Part shown: piece by piece, positions 53,602-62,522 of the stretch
Numbering within the stretch: the first letter of the stretch is position 1
Layout of the letters: each line of letters opens with the position of its first letter
Assembly (NCBI GenBank): GCA_020099315.1
Contig: CP083650.1
Location: 1,798,001-1,862,000, forward strand
Reading direction: 5' to 3'
Length of the DNA: 64,000 nucleotides
Source: Citrobacter europaeus
GTDB lineage: Bacteria > Pseudomonadota > Gammaproteobacteria > Enterobacterales > Enterobacteriaceae
Notes under the pieces: model-generated
What the model saw: the letters and a program-made list of their open reading frames with translations, nothing else
Database searches by the model: none
What the model was told of the DNA's origin: nothing
Position numbers and translations under genes: made by a program

Positions 53602-54024
53602 TCAGATAGAGAATTTTTTCCCGCCGCGGTGCGCAGCAGAGGTTTGACCGTTTGCGCCATACAGCGCCGGTTCCTGGTGCGGTTTCAGCACTTGTATTGC
53701 TTGTTGATTGCGCTCGATCTGTCCTTCCAGCAGCCAGCCATTGTGCTGATTGAGGTCGCGTAGGTGCTGTGTTTTCATGGTGATGGTTTGCCAACGCTCG
53801 GCAATTTCATCATTAGCGCTGCGCGTGGCATCATGCTCCAGACGGCGCTGCTGCTCCAGATAATCAAGGGTTGCCAGCAAAGAGCTTTTTTCTTCTGTAA
53901 TACGCTGAAGCAGGCTGCCGTTGATATATCCTGCGGAAAGTTGCTGCTGTTCAGCATCCATTACCGTTTTCAGGTCATTGAGGACGGTCGTCATCTGGTC
54001 AAGTATTTCTGACAAACGAGTCAT
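53602..54024 (-). CDS. flgN: Flagellar export chaperone FlgN
   Basis: The 140-residue helical cytoplasmic protein is the chaperone for hook-filament junction proteins FlgK and FlgL. It also affects FlgM translation in Salmonella. The sequence LSEILDQMTTVLNDLKTVMD and later HNGWLLEGQIERNQQAI match the family. It is two residues longer than in E. coli. It lies three bases after the flgM stop, so the two are coupled. Confidence 0.95.
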   Translation of the reverse strand: MTRLSEILDQMTTVLNDLKTVMDAEQQQLSAGYINGSLLQRITEEKSSLLATLDYLEQQRRLEHDATRSANDEIAERWQTITMKTQHLRDLNQHNGWLLEGQIERNQQAIQVLKPHQEPALYGANGQTSAAHRGGKKFSI

Positions 54025-54027
54025 ACT

Positions 54028-54321
54028 TTATTTACTCTGTAAGTAGCTCTGCGCCTCGCGGATCAGCGAGTCGGCAATTTTTCCAGTGTCCATCTTCAGC
54101 TCACCGTTACGGATCGCGGTTTTCAGTGCTTCGACGCGTTCCATATTGATGTCATTGGTGCCGGGCTGCATCAGTTTAGCCTGGGCGTCGCTCAGCATGA
54201 CGCTGGTGCTGGTGGTGGCGGTGGTTTTTTCCTTCCGCGCTTTTTGTACCGGCGCATCGCTGGTTTCACGTGGCTGAACGGTACTTACTGGTTTCAATGG
54301 TGAGGTACGATCAATGCTCAT
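54028..54321 (-). CDS. flgM: Anti-sigma-28 factor FlgM
   Basis: The 97-residue protein from MSIDRTSPLKPVSTVQ is disordered in its N-terminal half. Its C-terminal half (ERVEALKTAIRNGELKMDTG) binds FliA. FlgM holds sigma-28 inactive until the hook is complete, then is exported. An ATG five codons upstream is in frame but unlike the family. A sigma-28 promoter (54383-54409) lies directly upstream, so FlgM restores its own level after export. Confidence 0.97.
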   Translation of the reverse strand: MSIDRTSPLKPVSTVQPRETSDAPVQKARKEKTTATTSTSVMLSDAQAKLMQPGTNDINMERVEALKTAIRNGELKMDTGKIADSLIREAQSYLQSK

Positions 54322-54382
54322 TTTGTTTTTCCTCATCGAGGGGTTACGCTATAGCGGCCCGCTGTAATCATTGGTTGTTTAT

Positions 54383-54409
54383 CTATCGGCACACGCTAAA
54401 AAATCTTTA
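54383..54409 (-). promoter_or_regulatory. flgM: Sigma-28 promoter of flgMN
   Basis: On the minus strand, TAAAGATT, an 11-base spacer and GCCGATAG match the FliA consensus TAAAGTTT-N11-GCCGATAA at all but two positions. It lies about 60 bases upstream of the flgM start, just past the flgA stop. Confidence 0.9.
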
Positions 54410-54414
54410 ACCTA

Positions 54415-55074
54415 TTATAGGTTAATCAGAATATTCCCATCAGAATCGACGATGCCGCTCACCACCTGGCCTGAAACCATCCGCACTCGCGCATTCTGTG
54501 CAACGGCGGCATTGTTCAGCGCTTTGCCTTCGGCATTCACCCGAAAACCCTCTCCGTTGGCGATAACCAGTACGCGCTGACCGGCCTTGATCCGCCAGGC
54601 CTGGCGCAACATTGAAAGCTGTATCGGTTGACCTGGCACCAGATCGCGCAGGCTTACGGCATCCTGTACTTGACTCATATCCAGCACCGCGCGCGGTGGT
54701 AGTTGGTCCAGTCGACCTCGTTTTAACGTTACGCTGGCCTGAGTCAGGGCGCTACCCCGGGCTACGGGCGCGGCGGCTACCACGTAGTTTCCTGTGGCCT
54801 GCACGTTCACCTGCAGATAACGTTTTTCGTTGGCGCATCGCGCCAGCACGTTCACATTGCCCCACAGTTTTGCACTGCCGGACACGCTTAATGCGGGTTG
54901 CTCGCAGCTCGGCAGTAAGTTTGGTGACGTTCGGATAGTGACCATCACCTCATCGCTAAATCCGGCCAGACGCTGGGAGAACCATGCTGTTAGCTGAGAA
55001 TTCAGGTCTTGCGCCAGCGTCATAGGGCTGAACAGCAGTGCTGCAACGACTATTCCACGTTTAAACGTTTGCAT
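54415..55074 (-). CDS. flgA: Flagellar P-ring assembly chaperone FlgA
   Basis: The 219-residue protein has a signal peptide (MQTFKRGIVVAALLFSPMTLA). The periplasmic SAF-type domain (ATGNYVVAAAPVARGSAL and NNAAVAQNARVRMVSGQVVSG) binds FlgI and helps P-ring formation. The start is chosen at the family length; the reading frame extends 48 codons upstream without signal-like sequence. It is divergent from flgB across 157 bases, where the FlhDC-dependent promoters must lie. Confidence 0.95.
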   Translation of the reverse strand: MQTFKRGIVVAALLFSPMTLAQDLNSQLTAWFSQRLAGFSDEVMVTIRTSPNLLPSCEQPALSVSGSAKLWGNVNVLARCANEKRYLQVNVQATGNYVVAAAPVARGSALTQASVTLKRGRLDQLPPRAVLDMSQVQDAVSLRDLVPGQPIQLSMLRQAWRIKAGQRVLVIANGEGFRVNAEGKALNNAAVAQNARVRMVSGQVVSGIVDSDGNILINL

Positions 55075-55231
55075 CAAAACCTCGTGCTTTTTCAGGTAGT
55101 GGCAGGATTTTACCTGTGTGACGCAGTCATCAACGCAACAAATAGCGACGCATTTTGCGTTTATTCCGGCGATAACGCGCGCGTAATGGGATTTAAGCTG
55201 TCGGCTGAATTTTGTCATTTGCGGAGGAGAT

Positions 55232-55648
55232 ATGCTCGATAAGCTCGACGCCGCCTTACGTTTTCAACAGGAAGCGCTGAATTTGCGCGCCCAACGCCAG
55301 GAAGTATTGGCGGCCAACATAGCCAATGCCGACACGCCGGGGTATCAGGCGCGTGACCTGGATTTCGCCAGTGAATTGAAAAAAGTCATGGTGCGAGGAC
55401 GGGAAGAAACCGGCGGTGTCTCGTTGACGCTGACCTCTGCACAACACATTCCGGCCCAGACCGTTTCCGCTCCTTCTACGGAGCTGCTCTACCGTATTCC
55501 TGACCAGCCGTCTCTCGATGGTAACACGGTGGATATGGACCGGGAGCGTACGCAATTTGCCGACAACAGCCTCAAATATCAAATGGGGCTAACCGCGCTG
55601 GGTGGACAAATCAAAGGCATGATGAACGTGCTGCAAGGAGGGAACTAA
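55232..55648 (+). CDS. flgB: Flagellar proximal rod protein FlgB
   Basis: The 138-residue protein starts MLDKLDAALRFQQEALNLRA and carries the axial-protein motif NIANADTPGYQARDLDF. It is one of the proximal rod subunits, exported by the flagellar type III system. GGAGGAG precedes the ATG. It heads the flgBCDEFGHIJ operon, which runs with gaps of a few bases to about 30 bases. Confidence 0.97.
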   Translation: MLDKLDAALRFQQEALNLRAQRQEVLAANIANADTPGYQARDLDFASELKKVMVRGREETGGVSLTLTSAQHIPAQTVSAPSTELLYRIPDQPSLDGNTVDMDRERTQFADNSLKYQMGLTALGGQIKGMMNVLQGGN

Positions 55649-55651
55649 TTC

Positions 55652-56056
55652 GTGGCGCTGTTAAATATTTTTGATATCGCAGGCTCTGCGCTGACGGCTC
55701 AGTCTAAGCGTCTGAACGTGGCGGCCAGCAACATGGCGAATGCGGATAGCGTCACCGGACCCGACGGTCAACCGTATCGTGCGAAGCAGGTTGTTTTTCA
55801 GGTTGATGCCGCGCCAGGCGCAGCAACCGGCGGCGTGAAAGTTGCTGATGTCATTGAAAGCCAGGCGCCGGATAAGCTGGTTTATGAGCCGGGTAATCCG
55901 CTGGCCGATGCGAATGGTTACGTAAAAATGCCGAATGTGGACGTCGTCGGCGAAATGGTCAACACCATGTCAGCCTCGCGTAGCTACCAGGCAAACGTCG
56001 AAGTGCTCAACACCGTGAAAAGCTTGATGCTCAAAACGCTGACGCTAGGCCAGTAA
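55652..56056 (+). CDS. flgC: Flagellar proximal rod protein FlgC (GTG start)
   Basis: The 134-residue rod subunit is read from a GTG at 55652 three bases after the flgB stop, with GGAGGGA upstream. It shows the N-terminal ANMANADSVTGPDG-type axial motif and the C-terminal MVNTMSASRSYQANVEVLN coiled region shared by rod, hook and junction proteins. Confidence 0.96.
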   Translation: MALLNIFDIAGSALTAQSKRLNVAASNMANADSVTGPDGQPYRAKQVVFQVDAAPGAATGGVKVADVIESQAPDKLVYEPGNPLADANGYVKMPNVDVVGEMVNTMSASRSYQANVEVLNTVKSLMLKTLTLGQ

Positions 56057-56067
56057 AGGAGGCGCAC

Positions 56068-56766
56068 ATGTCTATTGCTGTAAAAATGAATGACCCAGGC
56101 GCCACTGGCGTTAATGACGCCACGGGGAAGAATTCGCTGACGGGCAGCAACGCTGCTGATCTGCAAAGCAGCTTTCTGACGCTGCTGGTTGCACAGCTGA
56201 AAAACCAGGATCCAACTAACCCGCTGCAAAATAACGAACTGACCACCCAACTGGCGCAAATCAGTACCGTGAGCGGAATAGAAAAACTGAACACCACGTT
56301 GGGGTCGATCTCCGGACAGATCGACAACAGCCAGTCGCTGCAGGCCAGTACTCTGATTGGCCATGGCGTCATGATCCCGGGCACTACCATCCTGACCGGT
56401 AAAGGTACGGAAGAGGGCGCCAAAACCACCACCACGCCGTTTGGCGTTGAGCTGCAGCAACCAGCAGATAAGGTTACCGCAACCATTACCGATAAAGATG
56501 GCAAGGTGGTACGCACCATTGATATTGGCGGTTTGAAAGCGGGCGTTCATACCTTTACCTGGGACGGCACCATGACCGATGGCACGGATGCGCCAAGCGG
56601 TTCTTACAACGTGTCAATTGCTGCCAGTAATGGCGGAACGCAACTGGTGGCGCAGCCGCTTCAGTTTGCGCTGGTGCAGGGAGTTATTCGCAGTAACGGC
56701 GGTAATACGCTGGACCTGGGCACCTATGGAACCACCACCCTCGACGAAGTACGGCAGATCATTTAA
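56068..56766 (+). CDS. flgD: Hook-capping scaffold protein FlgD
   Basis: The 232-residue protein has an export-targeting N-terminus (FLTLLVAQLKNQDPTNPLQNNELT, split here by its hydrophobic core), which is the FlgD hallmark. The C-terminal part holds a Tudor-like and a fibronectin-like domain (FTWDGTMTDGTDAPSGSY). The cap guides polymerization of FlgE and leaves when the hook is done. AAGGAGG lies before the ATG. Confidence 0.96.
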   Translation: MSIAVKMNDPGATGVNDATGKNSLTGSNAADLQSSFLTLLVAQLKNQDPTNPLQNNELTTQLAQISTVSGIEKLNTTLGSISGQIDNSQSLQASTLIGHGVMIPGTTILTGKGTEEGAKTTTTPFGVELQQPADKVTATITDKDGKVVRTIDIGGLKAGVHTFTWDGTMTDGTDAPSGSYNVSIAASNGGTQLVAQPLQFALVQGVIRSNGGNTLDLGTYGTTTLDEVRQII

Positions 56767-56792
56767 GCCTTCACACTTATCAGGAGTAAGTC

Positions 56793-58070
56793 ATGGCCTT
56801 TTCACAAGCGGTCAGCGGTCTGAACGCTGCAGCGACCAACCTCGATGTCATTGGTAACAACATCGCCAACTCCGCCACCTACGGTTTTAAGTCCGGTACG
56901 GCATCCTTTGCCGATATGTTTGCCGGTTCTAAAGTGGGTCTGGGCGTTAAAGTTGCGGGTATTACCCAGGACTTTACCGACGGCACTACGACCAACACCG
57001 GTCGCGGGCTGGATGTTGCTATTAGCCAGAACGGTTTTTTCCGCATGGTAGACAGCAACGGTTCCGTATTCTTTAGTCGTAATGGTCAGTTTAAGCTCGA
57101 TGAAAACCGAACGCTGGTTAACATGCAGGGGCTGCAATTAACGGGATACCCGGCTGCCGGTACGCCGCCAACTATTCAGCAGGGCGCAAATCCAGGCCCA
57201 ATCACTATCCCGAATACGCTGATGGGGGGAAAATCCACCGAAACGGCGACGATGCAGATCAACCTGAACTCATCAGCAAAAGTTCCGACGAATAAGTTTT
57301 CGCCGTCTGATGCTGACAGCTATAACAAACGTGCGCCGCTGACGGTATTTGACAGCCAGGGAAACCAGCACGACGTTAACCTTTATTACGTTAAAACCGG
57401 TGATAACACCTGGGATATCTGGACTCAGGATTCCAGCGTAGCAAACTCGCCGCTGGTGAAATCAAGCCAGATGACCTTCGACACCAATGGCTCTCTGGAG
57501 GCCGTTAAAGGTTATACCGAAGTGAAGCCGACGCCTCCTGCGACTGAATCAACCTGGACGCTGGGCGCGGCAAATGCAACACCTTCGTTTTCGATCACTA
57601 CCGGCACGATAAACGGCGCAGTCCCTGCGACATTCACTCTTAGCCTGCAGAACTCTATGCAGCAAAACACGGGTACAAACAGTGTGATTGCCGCTACGCA
57701 GAATGGCTACAAGCCGGGCGATTTGGTTAGCTACCAGATTAATAATGACGGTACCGTGGTTGGTAACTACTCCAACGAGCAAACGCAGGTTTTAGGACAG
57801 ATCGTGCTGGCAAACTTCGCCAACAACGAAGGTCTGGCTTCTCAGGGCGACAACGTCTGGGCTGCGACTCAGGCTTCCGGCGTGGCGTTGTTGGGTACGG
57901 CAGGCTCAGGTAACTTCGGCAAGCTGACCAACGGCGCGCTGGAAGCGTCAAACGTGGATTTGAGTAAAGAACTGGTGAATATGATTGTCGCTCAGCGTAA
58001 CTATCAGTCGAACGCGCAGACCATCAAAACCCAGGATCAGATCCTCAACACGCTGGTCAACCTGCGCTAA
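56793..58070 (+). CDS. flgE: Flagellar hook protein FlgE
   Basis: The 425-residue protein starts MAFSQAVSGLNAAATNLDVI, with the axial motif GNNIANSATYGFKSG, and ends QNYQSNAQTIKTQDQILNTL. It builds the universal-joint hook. It is about 22 residues longer than the E. coli and Salmonella proteins (402-403). The extra length appears to be in the surface domain (around 245-300, rich in Thr, Ser and Ala), which varies most between species. It follows flgD by 26 bases. Confidence 0.96.
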   Translation: MAFSQAVSGLNAAATNLDVIGNNIANSATYGFKSGTASFADMFAGSKVGLGVKVAGITQDFTDGTTTNTGRGLDVAISQNGFFRMVDSNGSVFFSRNGQFKLDENRTLVNMQGLQLTGYPAAGTPPTIQQGANPGPITIPNTLMGGKSTETATMQINLNSSAKVPTNKFSPSDADSYNKRAPLTVFDSQGNQHDVNLYYVKTGDNTWDIWTQDSSVANSPLVKSSQMTFDTNGSLEAVKGYTEVKPTPPATESTWTLGAANATPSFSITTGTINGAVPATFTLSLQNSMQQNTGTNSVIAATQNGYKPGDLVSYQINNDGTVVGNYSNEQTQVLGQIVLANFANNEGLASQGDNVWAATQASGVALLGTAGSGNFGKLTNGALEASNVDLSKELVNMIVAQRNYQSNAQTIKTQDQILNTLVNLR

Positions 58071-58090
58071 GCGCCTGACGGGATGGCTTA

Positions 58091-58846
58091 ATGGATCACG
58101 CAATTTATACCGCCATGGGCGCGGCCAGTCAGACGCTGAATCAACAGGCGGTGACGGCCAGCAACCTGGCAAACGCTTCAACGCCGGGTTTTCGTGCGCA
58201 GCTCAATGCCCTGCGTGCGGTTCCCGTTGAGGGATTGTCTTTACCGACGCGTACGCTGGTGGTGGCCTCCACGCCGGGGGCCGATATGACGCCGGGTCAG
58301 ATGGACTATACCTCGCGTCCACTGGACGTGGCGCTGCAACAGGATGGCTGGTTAGCTGTGCAGACCGCGGACGGTAGCGAAGGATATACCCGAAATGGCG
58401 CCATTCAGGTAAGCCCTACGGGTGAACTGACTATTCAGGGTCACCCGGTGATTGGCGAAGCCGGACCAATAGCCGTACCGGAAGGTTCAGAAGTCACCAT
58501 TGCGGCAGACGGTACGATCTCGGCGCTTAATCCTGGCGATCCGGCCAATACGGTCGCGCCAGTCGGGCGACTGAAGCTGGTGAAGGCGACGGGGAGTGAA
58601 GTACAACGTGGTGATGATGGCATGTTCCGTCTGACTCAGGCCGCGCAGGCTACTCGTGGTGCGACGTTACAGGCCGACCCCAGCATTCGCGTCATGTCGG
58701 GCGTGCTGGAAGGCAGTAACGTCAAACCGGTTGCTGCGATGAGTGACATGATCGCCAACGCCCGCCGCTTTGAAATGCAAATGAAGATTATCAGTAGCGT
58801 GGATGATAACGCGGGCCGCGCCAACCAACTGCTGTCGATGAGTTAA
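58091..58846 (+). CDS. flgF: Flagellar proximal rod protein FlgF
   Basis: The 251-residue rod subunit starts MDHAIYTAMGAASQTLNQQA and has ASNLANASTPGFRAQ. It has the central flagellar beta domain (GWLAVQTADGSEGYTRNGA) and ends with the C-terminal coiled region (EMQMKIISSVDDNAGRANQ). It is intact and close to E. coli FlgF. Spacing to flgG is 13 bases. Confidence 0.96.
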   Translation: MDHAIYTAMGAASQTLNQQAVTASNLANASTPGFRAQLNALRAVPVEGLSLPTRTLVVASTPGADMTPGQMDYTSRPLDVALQQDGWLAVQTADGSEGYTRNGAIQVSPTGELTIQGHPVIGEAGPIAVPEGSEVTIAADGTISALNPGDPANTVAPVGRLKLVKATGSEVQRGDDGMFRLTQAAQATRGATLQADPSIRVMSGVLEGSNVKPVAAMSDMIANARRFEMQMKIISSVDDNAGRANQLLSMS

Positions 58847-58859
58847 CACAGGACATTTT

Positions 58860-59642
58860 ATGATCAGTTCATTATGGATCGCCAAAACCGGCCTGGATGC
58901 GCAGCAAACCAACATGGATGTGATTGCCAACAACCTGGCAAACGTCAGCACCAACGGATTTAAGCGCCAGCGTGCGGTGTTTGAAGATCTGTTGTACCAG
59001 ACGATTCGCCAGCCTGGCGCCCAGTCTTCTGAACAAACCACACTGCCGTCTGGCTTGCAGATAGGTACCGGTGTGCGTCCGGTCGCGACCGAGCGTTTAC
59101 ACAGCCAGGGGAACCTGTCGCAGACCAACAACAGTAAAGATGTGGCGATTAAAGGGCAGGGATTTTTCCAGGTTATGCTGCCTGATGGCACGTCTGCTTA
59201 TACCCGTGACGGTTCATTCCAGGTGGATCAGAACGGTCAGTTGGTGACGGCGGGTGGTTTTCAGGTTCAGCCAGCCATCACCATTCCGGCTAACTCGCTC
59301 AGTATCACCATTGGCCGCGACGGTATTGTCAGCGTGACCCAGCAGGGCCAGGCTGCGCCGGTTCAGGTAGGCCAGCTTAACCTGACAACCTTCATGAACG
59401 ATACCGGTCTGGAAAGTATTGGTGAGAATCTGTACACCGAAACGCAGTCATCCGGTGCGCCGAATGAGAGCACGCCGGGTCTGAACGGCGCGGGTCTGCT
59501 GTACCAGGGCTATGTTGAAACCTCTAACGTCAACGTGGCGGAAGAGCTGGTAAACATGATCCAGGTTCAGCGCGCTTACGAAATCAACAGTAAAGCGGTA
59601 TCGACCACCGATCAGATGCTGCAAAAACTGACGCAACTCTAA
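58860..59642 (+). CDS. flgG: Flagellar distal rod protein FlgG
   Basis: The 260-residue protein starts MISSLWIAKTGLDAQQTNM and has ANNLANVSTNGFKRQRAVFE, the segment that makes the rod straight and stiff in contrast to the hook. It forms the distal rod, which the P and L rings surround. Full length and without visible lesions. Confidence 0.97.
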   Translation: MISSLWIAKTGLDAQQTNMDVIANNLANVSTNGFKRQRAVFEDLLYQTIRQPGAQSSEQTTLPSGLQIGTGVRPVATERLHSQGNLSQTNNSKDVAIKGQGFFQVMLPDGTSAYTRDGSFQVDQNGQLVTAGGFQVQPAITIPANSLSITIGRDGIVSVTQQGQAAPVQVGQLNLTTFMNDTGLESIGENLYTETQSSGAPNESTPGLNGAGLLYQGYVETSNVNVAEELVNMIQVQRAYEINSKAVSTTDQMLQKLTQL

Positions 59643-59699
59643 AGTGTGGTCCGGTGGGGTGAAAGCCTCACCGGCACACTGATTTTGAAGATGACCGCA

Positions 59700-60398
59700 A
59701 TGCGAAAATACGCGCTTCACCCATACCCAATTTTAGCCCTGCTGGTGGTTTCACTGACAGGATGCGCCTGGATCCCGGCCACCCCCCTCGTGCAGGGCGC
59801 GACGTCTGCCCAGCCTGTTCCAGGTCCGACGCCGGTGGCGAATGGCTCAATCTTCCAGTCGGCGCAGCCGATTAACTACGGTTATCAGCCGCTATTCGAA
59901 GACCGCCGTCCGCGCAATATTGGCGATACGTTAACCATCGTATTGCAGGAAAACGTCAGCGCGAGCAAAAGTTCTTCGGCTAACGCCAGCCGTGACGGCA
60001 AGACTAACTTTGGTTTTGATACCGTCCCGCGCTATCTGCAAGGTCTGTTCGGTAACGAACGTGCTGACGTAGAAGCGTCAGGGGGTAACTCCTTTAACGG
60101 TAAAGGCGGCGCGAACGCCAGCAATACCTTCAGCGGTACGCTGACCGTAACGGTCGATCAGGTACTGGTGAATGGCAACTTACATGTCGTGGGTGAAAAA
60201 CAGATTGCCATTAATCAGGGCACTGAATTCATTCGCTTCTCCGGGGTCGTTAACCCGCGCACCATCAGTGGCAGCAACTCCGTACCGTCAACTCAGGTTG
60301 CGGACGCGCGGATTGAGTATGTCGGCAACGGCTACATCAATGAAGCGCAGAATATGGGCTGGTTGCAGCGTTTCTTCCTTAACTTGTCGCCGATGTAA
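59700..60398 (+). CDS. flgH: Flagellar L-ring lipoprotein FlgH
   Basis: The 232-residue protein starts MRKYALHPYPILALLVVSLT with lipobox LTGC. An in-frame ATG 18 codons upstream lies in the flgG-flgH gap and is not family-like. The L ring is the outer-membrane bushing for the rod. Core sequence SIFQSAQPINYGYQPLFEDR and the final GWLQRFFLNLSPM match E. coli closely. Confidence 0.96.
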   Translation: MRKYALHPYPILALLVVSLTGCAWIPATPLVQGATSAQPVPGPTPVANGSIFQSAQPINYGYQPLFEDRRPRNIGDTLTIVLQENVSASKSSSANASRDGKTNFGFDTVPRYLQGLFGNERADVEASGGNSFNGKGGANASNTFSGTLTVTVDQVLVNGNLHVVGEKQIAINQGTEFIRFSGVVNPRTISGSNSVPSTQVADARIEYVGNGYINEAQNMGWLQRFFLNLSPM

Positions 60399-60410
60399 GC
60401 GAGGTACCCA

Positions 60411-61508
60411 GTGTTTAAATCTTTAGTTGGAATGGTACTGGTGCTGATAGCCACCATTGCGCACGCTGACCGTATTCGTGACCTGACCAGCGTTCAGGGA
60501 GTGCGGGAAAACTCGTTGATAGGTTATGGGCTGGTAGTCGGTCTGGATGGTACGGGCGACCAGACCACCCAGACGCCGTTTACTACGCAAACGCTCAACA
60601 ACATGCTTTCGCAGTTGGGGATAACCGTGCCAACTGGCACCAACATGCAGTTGAAAAACGTGGCGGCGGTGATGGTTACCGCGCAGTTTCCAGCTTTTGG
60701 TCGCCAGGGGCAAACGATTGACGTGGTGGTCTCTTCCATGGGGAACGCCAAAAGCCTGCGCGGCGGCACGCTGCTGATGACTCCACTGAAAGGGGTCGAC
60801 AGCCAGGTTTATGCGCTGGCGCAAGGGAATATTTTAGTTGGCGGTGCGGGTGCAGCTGCGGGTGGCAGTAGCGTGCAGGTTAACCAGCTCAATGGCGGAC
60901 GTATTACTAACGGCGCAATTATTGAACGTGAATTACCCAGCCAGTTCGGCGGCGGTAACACCATTAATCTGCAGCTCAATAATGAAGATTTCACGATGGC
61001 GCAGCAGATTACCGACACCATTAACCGCTCGCGTGGCTTTGGTAGCGCAACAGCGTTGGATGCCCGAACCATTCAGGTGCGCGTGCCAAGCGGCAACAGT
61101 TCGCAGGTCCGTTTCCTTGCTGACATCCAGAATATGGAGGTCAGCGTCACGCCGCAGGATGCGAAAGTGATTATCAACTCGCGTACCGGATCCGTCGTAA
61201 TGAACCGCGAAGTCACGCTGGATAGTTGTGCCGTGGCGCAAGGCAACTTGTCGATTACGGTAAACCGTCAGGCGAATGTCAGCCAGCCGGATACACCGTT
61301 TGGTGGTGGACAGACAGTGGTAACGCCACAAACCCAGATCGATCTGCGCCAGAGCGGTGGTTCGCTGCAAAGCGTGCGTTCCAGCGCCAACCTGAATAAC
61401 GTCGTACGTGCGCTTAATGCGCTGGGGGCAACGCCGATGGATCTGATGTCCATTCTGCAATCGATGCAGAGTGCGGGATGCTTACGCGCCAAACTGGAAA
61501 TCATCTAA
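60411..61508 (+). CDS. flgI: Flagellar P-ring protein FlgI (GTG start)
   Basis: The 365-residue protein is read from a GTG at 60411 following AGCGAGG, with a signal peptide ending TIAHA. The P ring lies in the peptidoglycan layer around the rod. It carries the family signature IRDLTSVQGVRENSLIGYGL and ends LQSAGCLRAKLEII-like (MQSAGCLRAKLEII). It overlaps flgJ by one base (TAATG). Confidence 0.96.
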   Translation: MFKSLVGMVLVLIATIAHADRIRDLTSVQGVRENSLIGYGLVVGLDGTGDQTTQTPFTTQTLNNMLSQLGITVPTGTNMQLKNVAAVMVTAQFPAFGRQGQTIDVVVSSMGNAKSLRGGTLLMTPLKGVDSQVYALAQGNILVGGAGAAAGGSSVQVNQLNGGRITNGAIIERELPSQFGGGNTINLQLNNEDFTMAQQITDTINRSRGFGSATALDARTIQVRVPSGNSSQVRFLADIQNMEVSVTPQDAKVIINSRTGSVVMNREVTLDSCAVAQGNLSITVNRQANVSQPDTPFGGGQTVVTPQTQIDLRQSGGSLQSVRSSANLNNVVRALNALGATPMDLMSILQSMQSAGCLRAKLEII

Positions 61509-62458
61509 TGATTGGTGACAGCAAACTGCTGACCAGCGCCGCCTGGGATGCGCAATCACTGAACGAACTGAAAGCGAAAGCGGGTCAGGACCCGGCGGCG
61601 AATATCCGCCCGGTCGCCCGTCAGGTTGAAGGGATGTTCGTGCAGATGATGCTGAAAAGCATGCGTGAAGCGCTGCCGAAAGATGGTGTGTTTAGCAGCG
61701 ATTCGACACGTTTGTATACCAGCATGTATGACCAACAAATTGCGCAGCAGATGACCGCAGGTAAAGGTCTGGGGCTGGCGGAAATGATGGTTAAGCAGAT
61801 GACCGAAGGGCAGGCGCAACCCGCAGACGACGCGCCGCAGGTGCCAATGAAGTTCTCGCTTGAAACGGTGACCAGCTATCAAAACCAGGCGCTGACGCAA
61901 CTGGTGCGTAAAGCCATTCCCCGGGCGACGGAAAGCATTGATGAGCCGCTGTCAGGTGACAGTAAAGACTTCCTCGCCCAGCTATCGCTGCCAGCTAAGC
62001 TGGCCAGCCAGCAAAGCGGGGTTCCGCATCATCTTATTCTGGCACAGGCGGCGCTGGAGTCCGGATGGGGGCAGCGACAAATCCGTCGTGAAAATGGCGA
62101 ACCAAGCTTTAACATTTTTGGCGTGAAGGCTTCGGGAAGCTGGAAAGGCCCAACCACCGAAATCACCACCACCGAATATGAAAACGGTGAGGCGAAAAAG
62201 GTGAAAGCCAGATTCCGCGTGTATAGCTCTTACCTGGAGGCGCTGTCGGATTATGTCGGTCTGATATCGCGTAACCCGCGCTATGCGGCGGTGACCGCTG
62301 CCGCGACAGCCGAGCAAGGCGCACAGGCATTGCAAAATGCCGGTTACGCAACTGACCCTAACTATGCGCGTAAATTAACCAACATGATCCAGCAGTTGAA
62401 ATCGATGAGCGAAAAAGTGAGCAAAACCTACAGCACGAACATCGATAATCTCTTTTAA
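61508..62458 (+). CDS. flgJ: Flagellar rod-cap peptidoglycan hydrolase FlgJ
   Basis: The 316-residue protein has an N-terminal rod-cap scaffold domain (RQVEGMFVQMMLKSMREALP). The C-terminal GH73 glucosaminidase domain (about 155-316) has SGVPHHLILAQAALESGWGQ, where the catalytic Glu is that of ALESGWG. It cuts peptidoglycan so the rod can pass. The start overlaps the flgI stop by one base, which indicates coupled translation. It is the last gene of the flgB operon. Confidence 0.96.
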   Translation: MIGDSKLLTSAAWDAQSLNELKAKAGQDPAANIRPVARQVEGMFVQMMLKSMREALPKDGVFSSDSTRLYTSMYDQQIAQQMTAGKGLGLAEMMVKQMTEGQAQPADDAPQVPMKFSLETVTSYQNQALTQLVRKAIPRATESIDEPLSGDSKDFLAQLSLPAKLASQQSGVPHHLILAQAALESGWGQRQIRRENGEPSFNIFGVKASGSWKGPTTEITTTEYENGEAKKVKARFRVYSSYLEALSDYVGLISRNPRYAAVTAAATAEQGAQALQNAGYATDPNYARKLTNMIQQLKSMSEKVSKTYSTNIDNLF

Positions 62459-62463
62459 ATAGC

Positions 62464-62490
62464 TCAAGTCTACCGACCTGCTGCCGATAA
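62464..62490 (+). promoter_or_regulatory. flgK: Sigma-28 promoter of flgK
   Basis: TCAAGTCT, an 11-base spacer and GCCGATAA; the minus-10 half is a perfect match to the FliA consensus and the minus-35 half has two changes. It lies 33 bases upstream of the flgK start, so flgK is a late flagellar gene. Confidence 0.9.
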
Positions 62491-62522
62491 TAACGAGTAT
62501 TGAAGGATTACAAGGAACCTCC

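Noticed and set aside
56031..56519. A 162-codon antisense frame within flgD
   Set aside because: It is antisense to a conserved flagellar gene with normal codon use, with no independent start signal.
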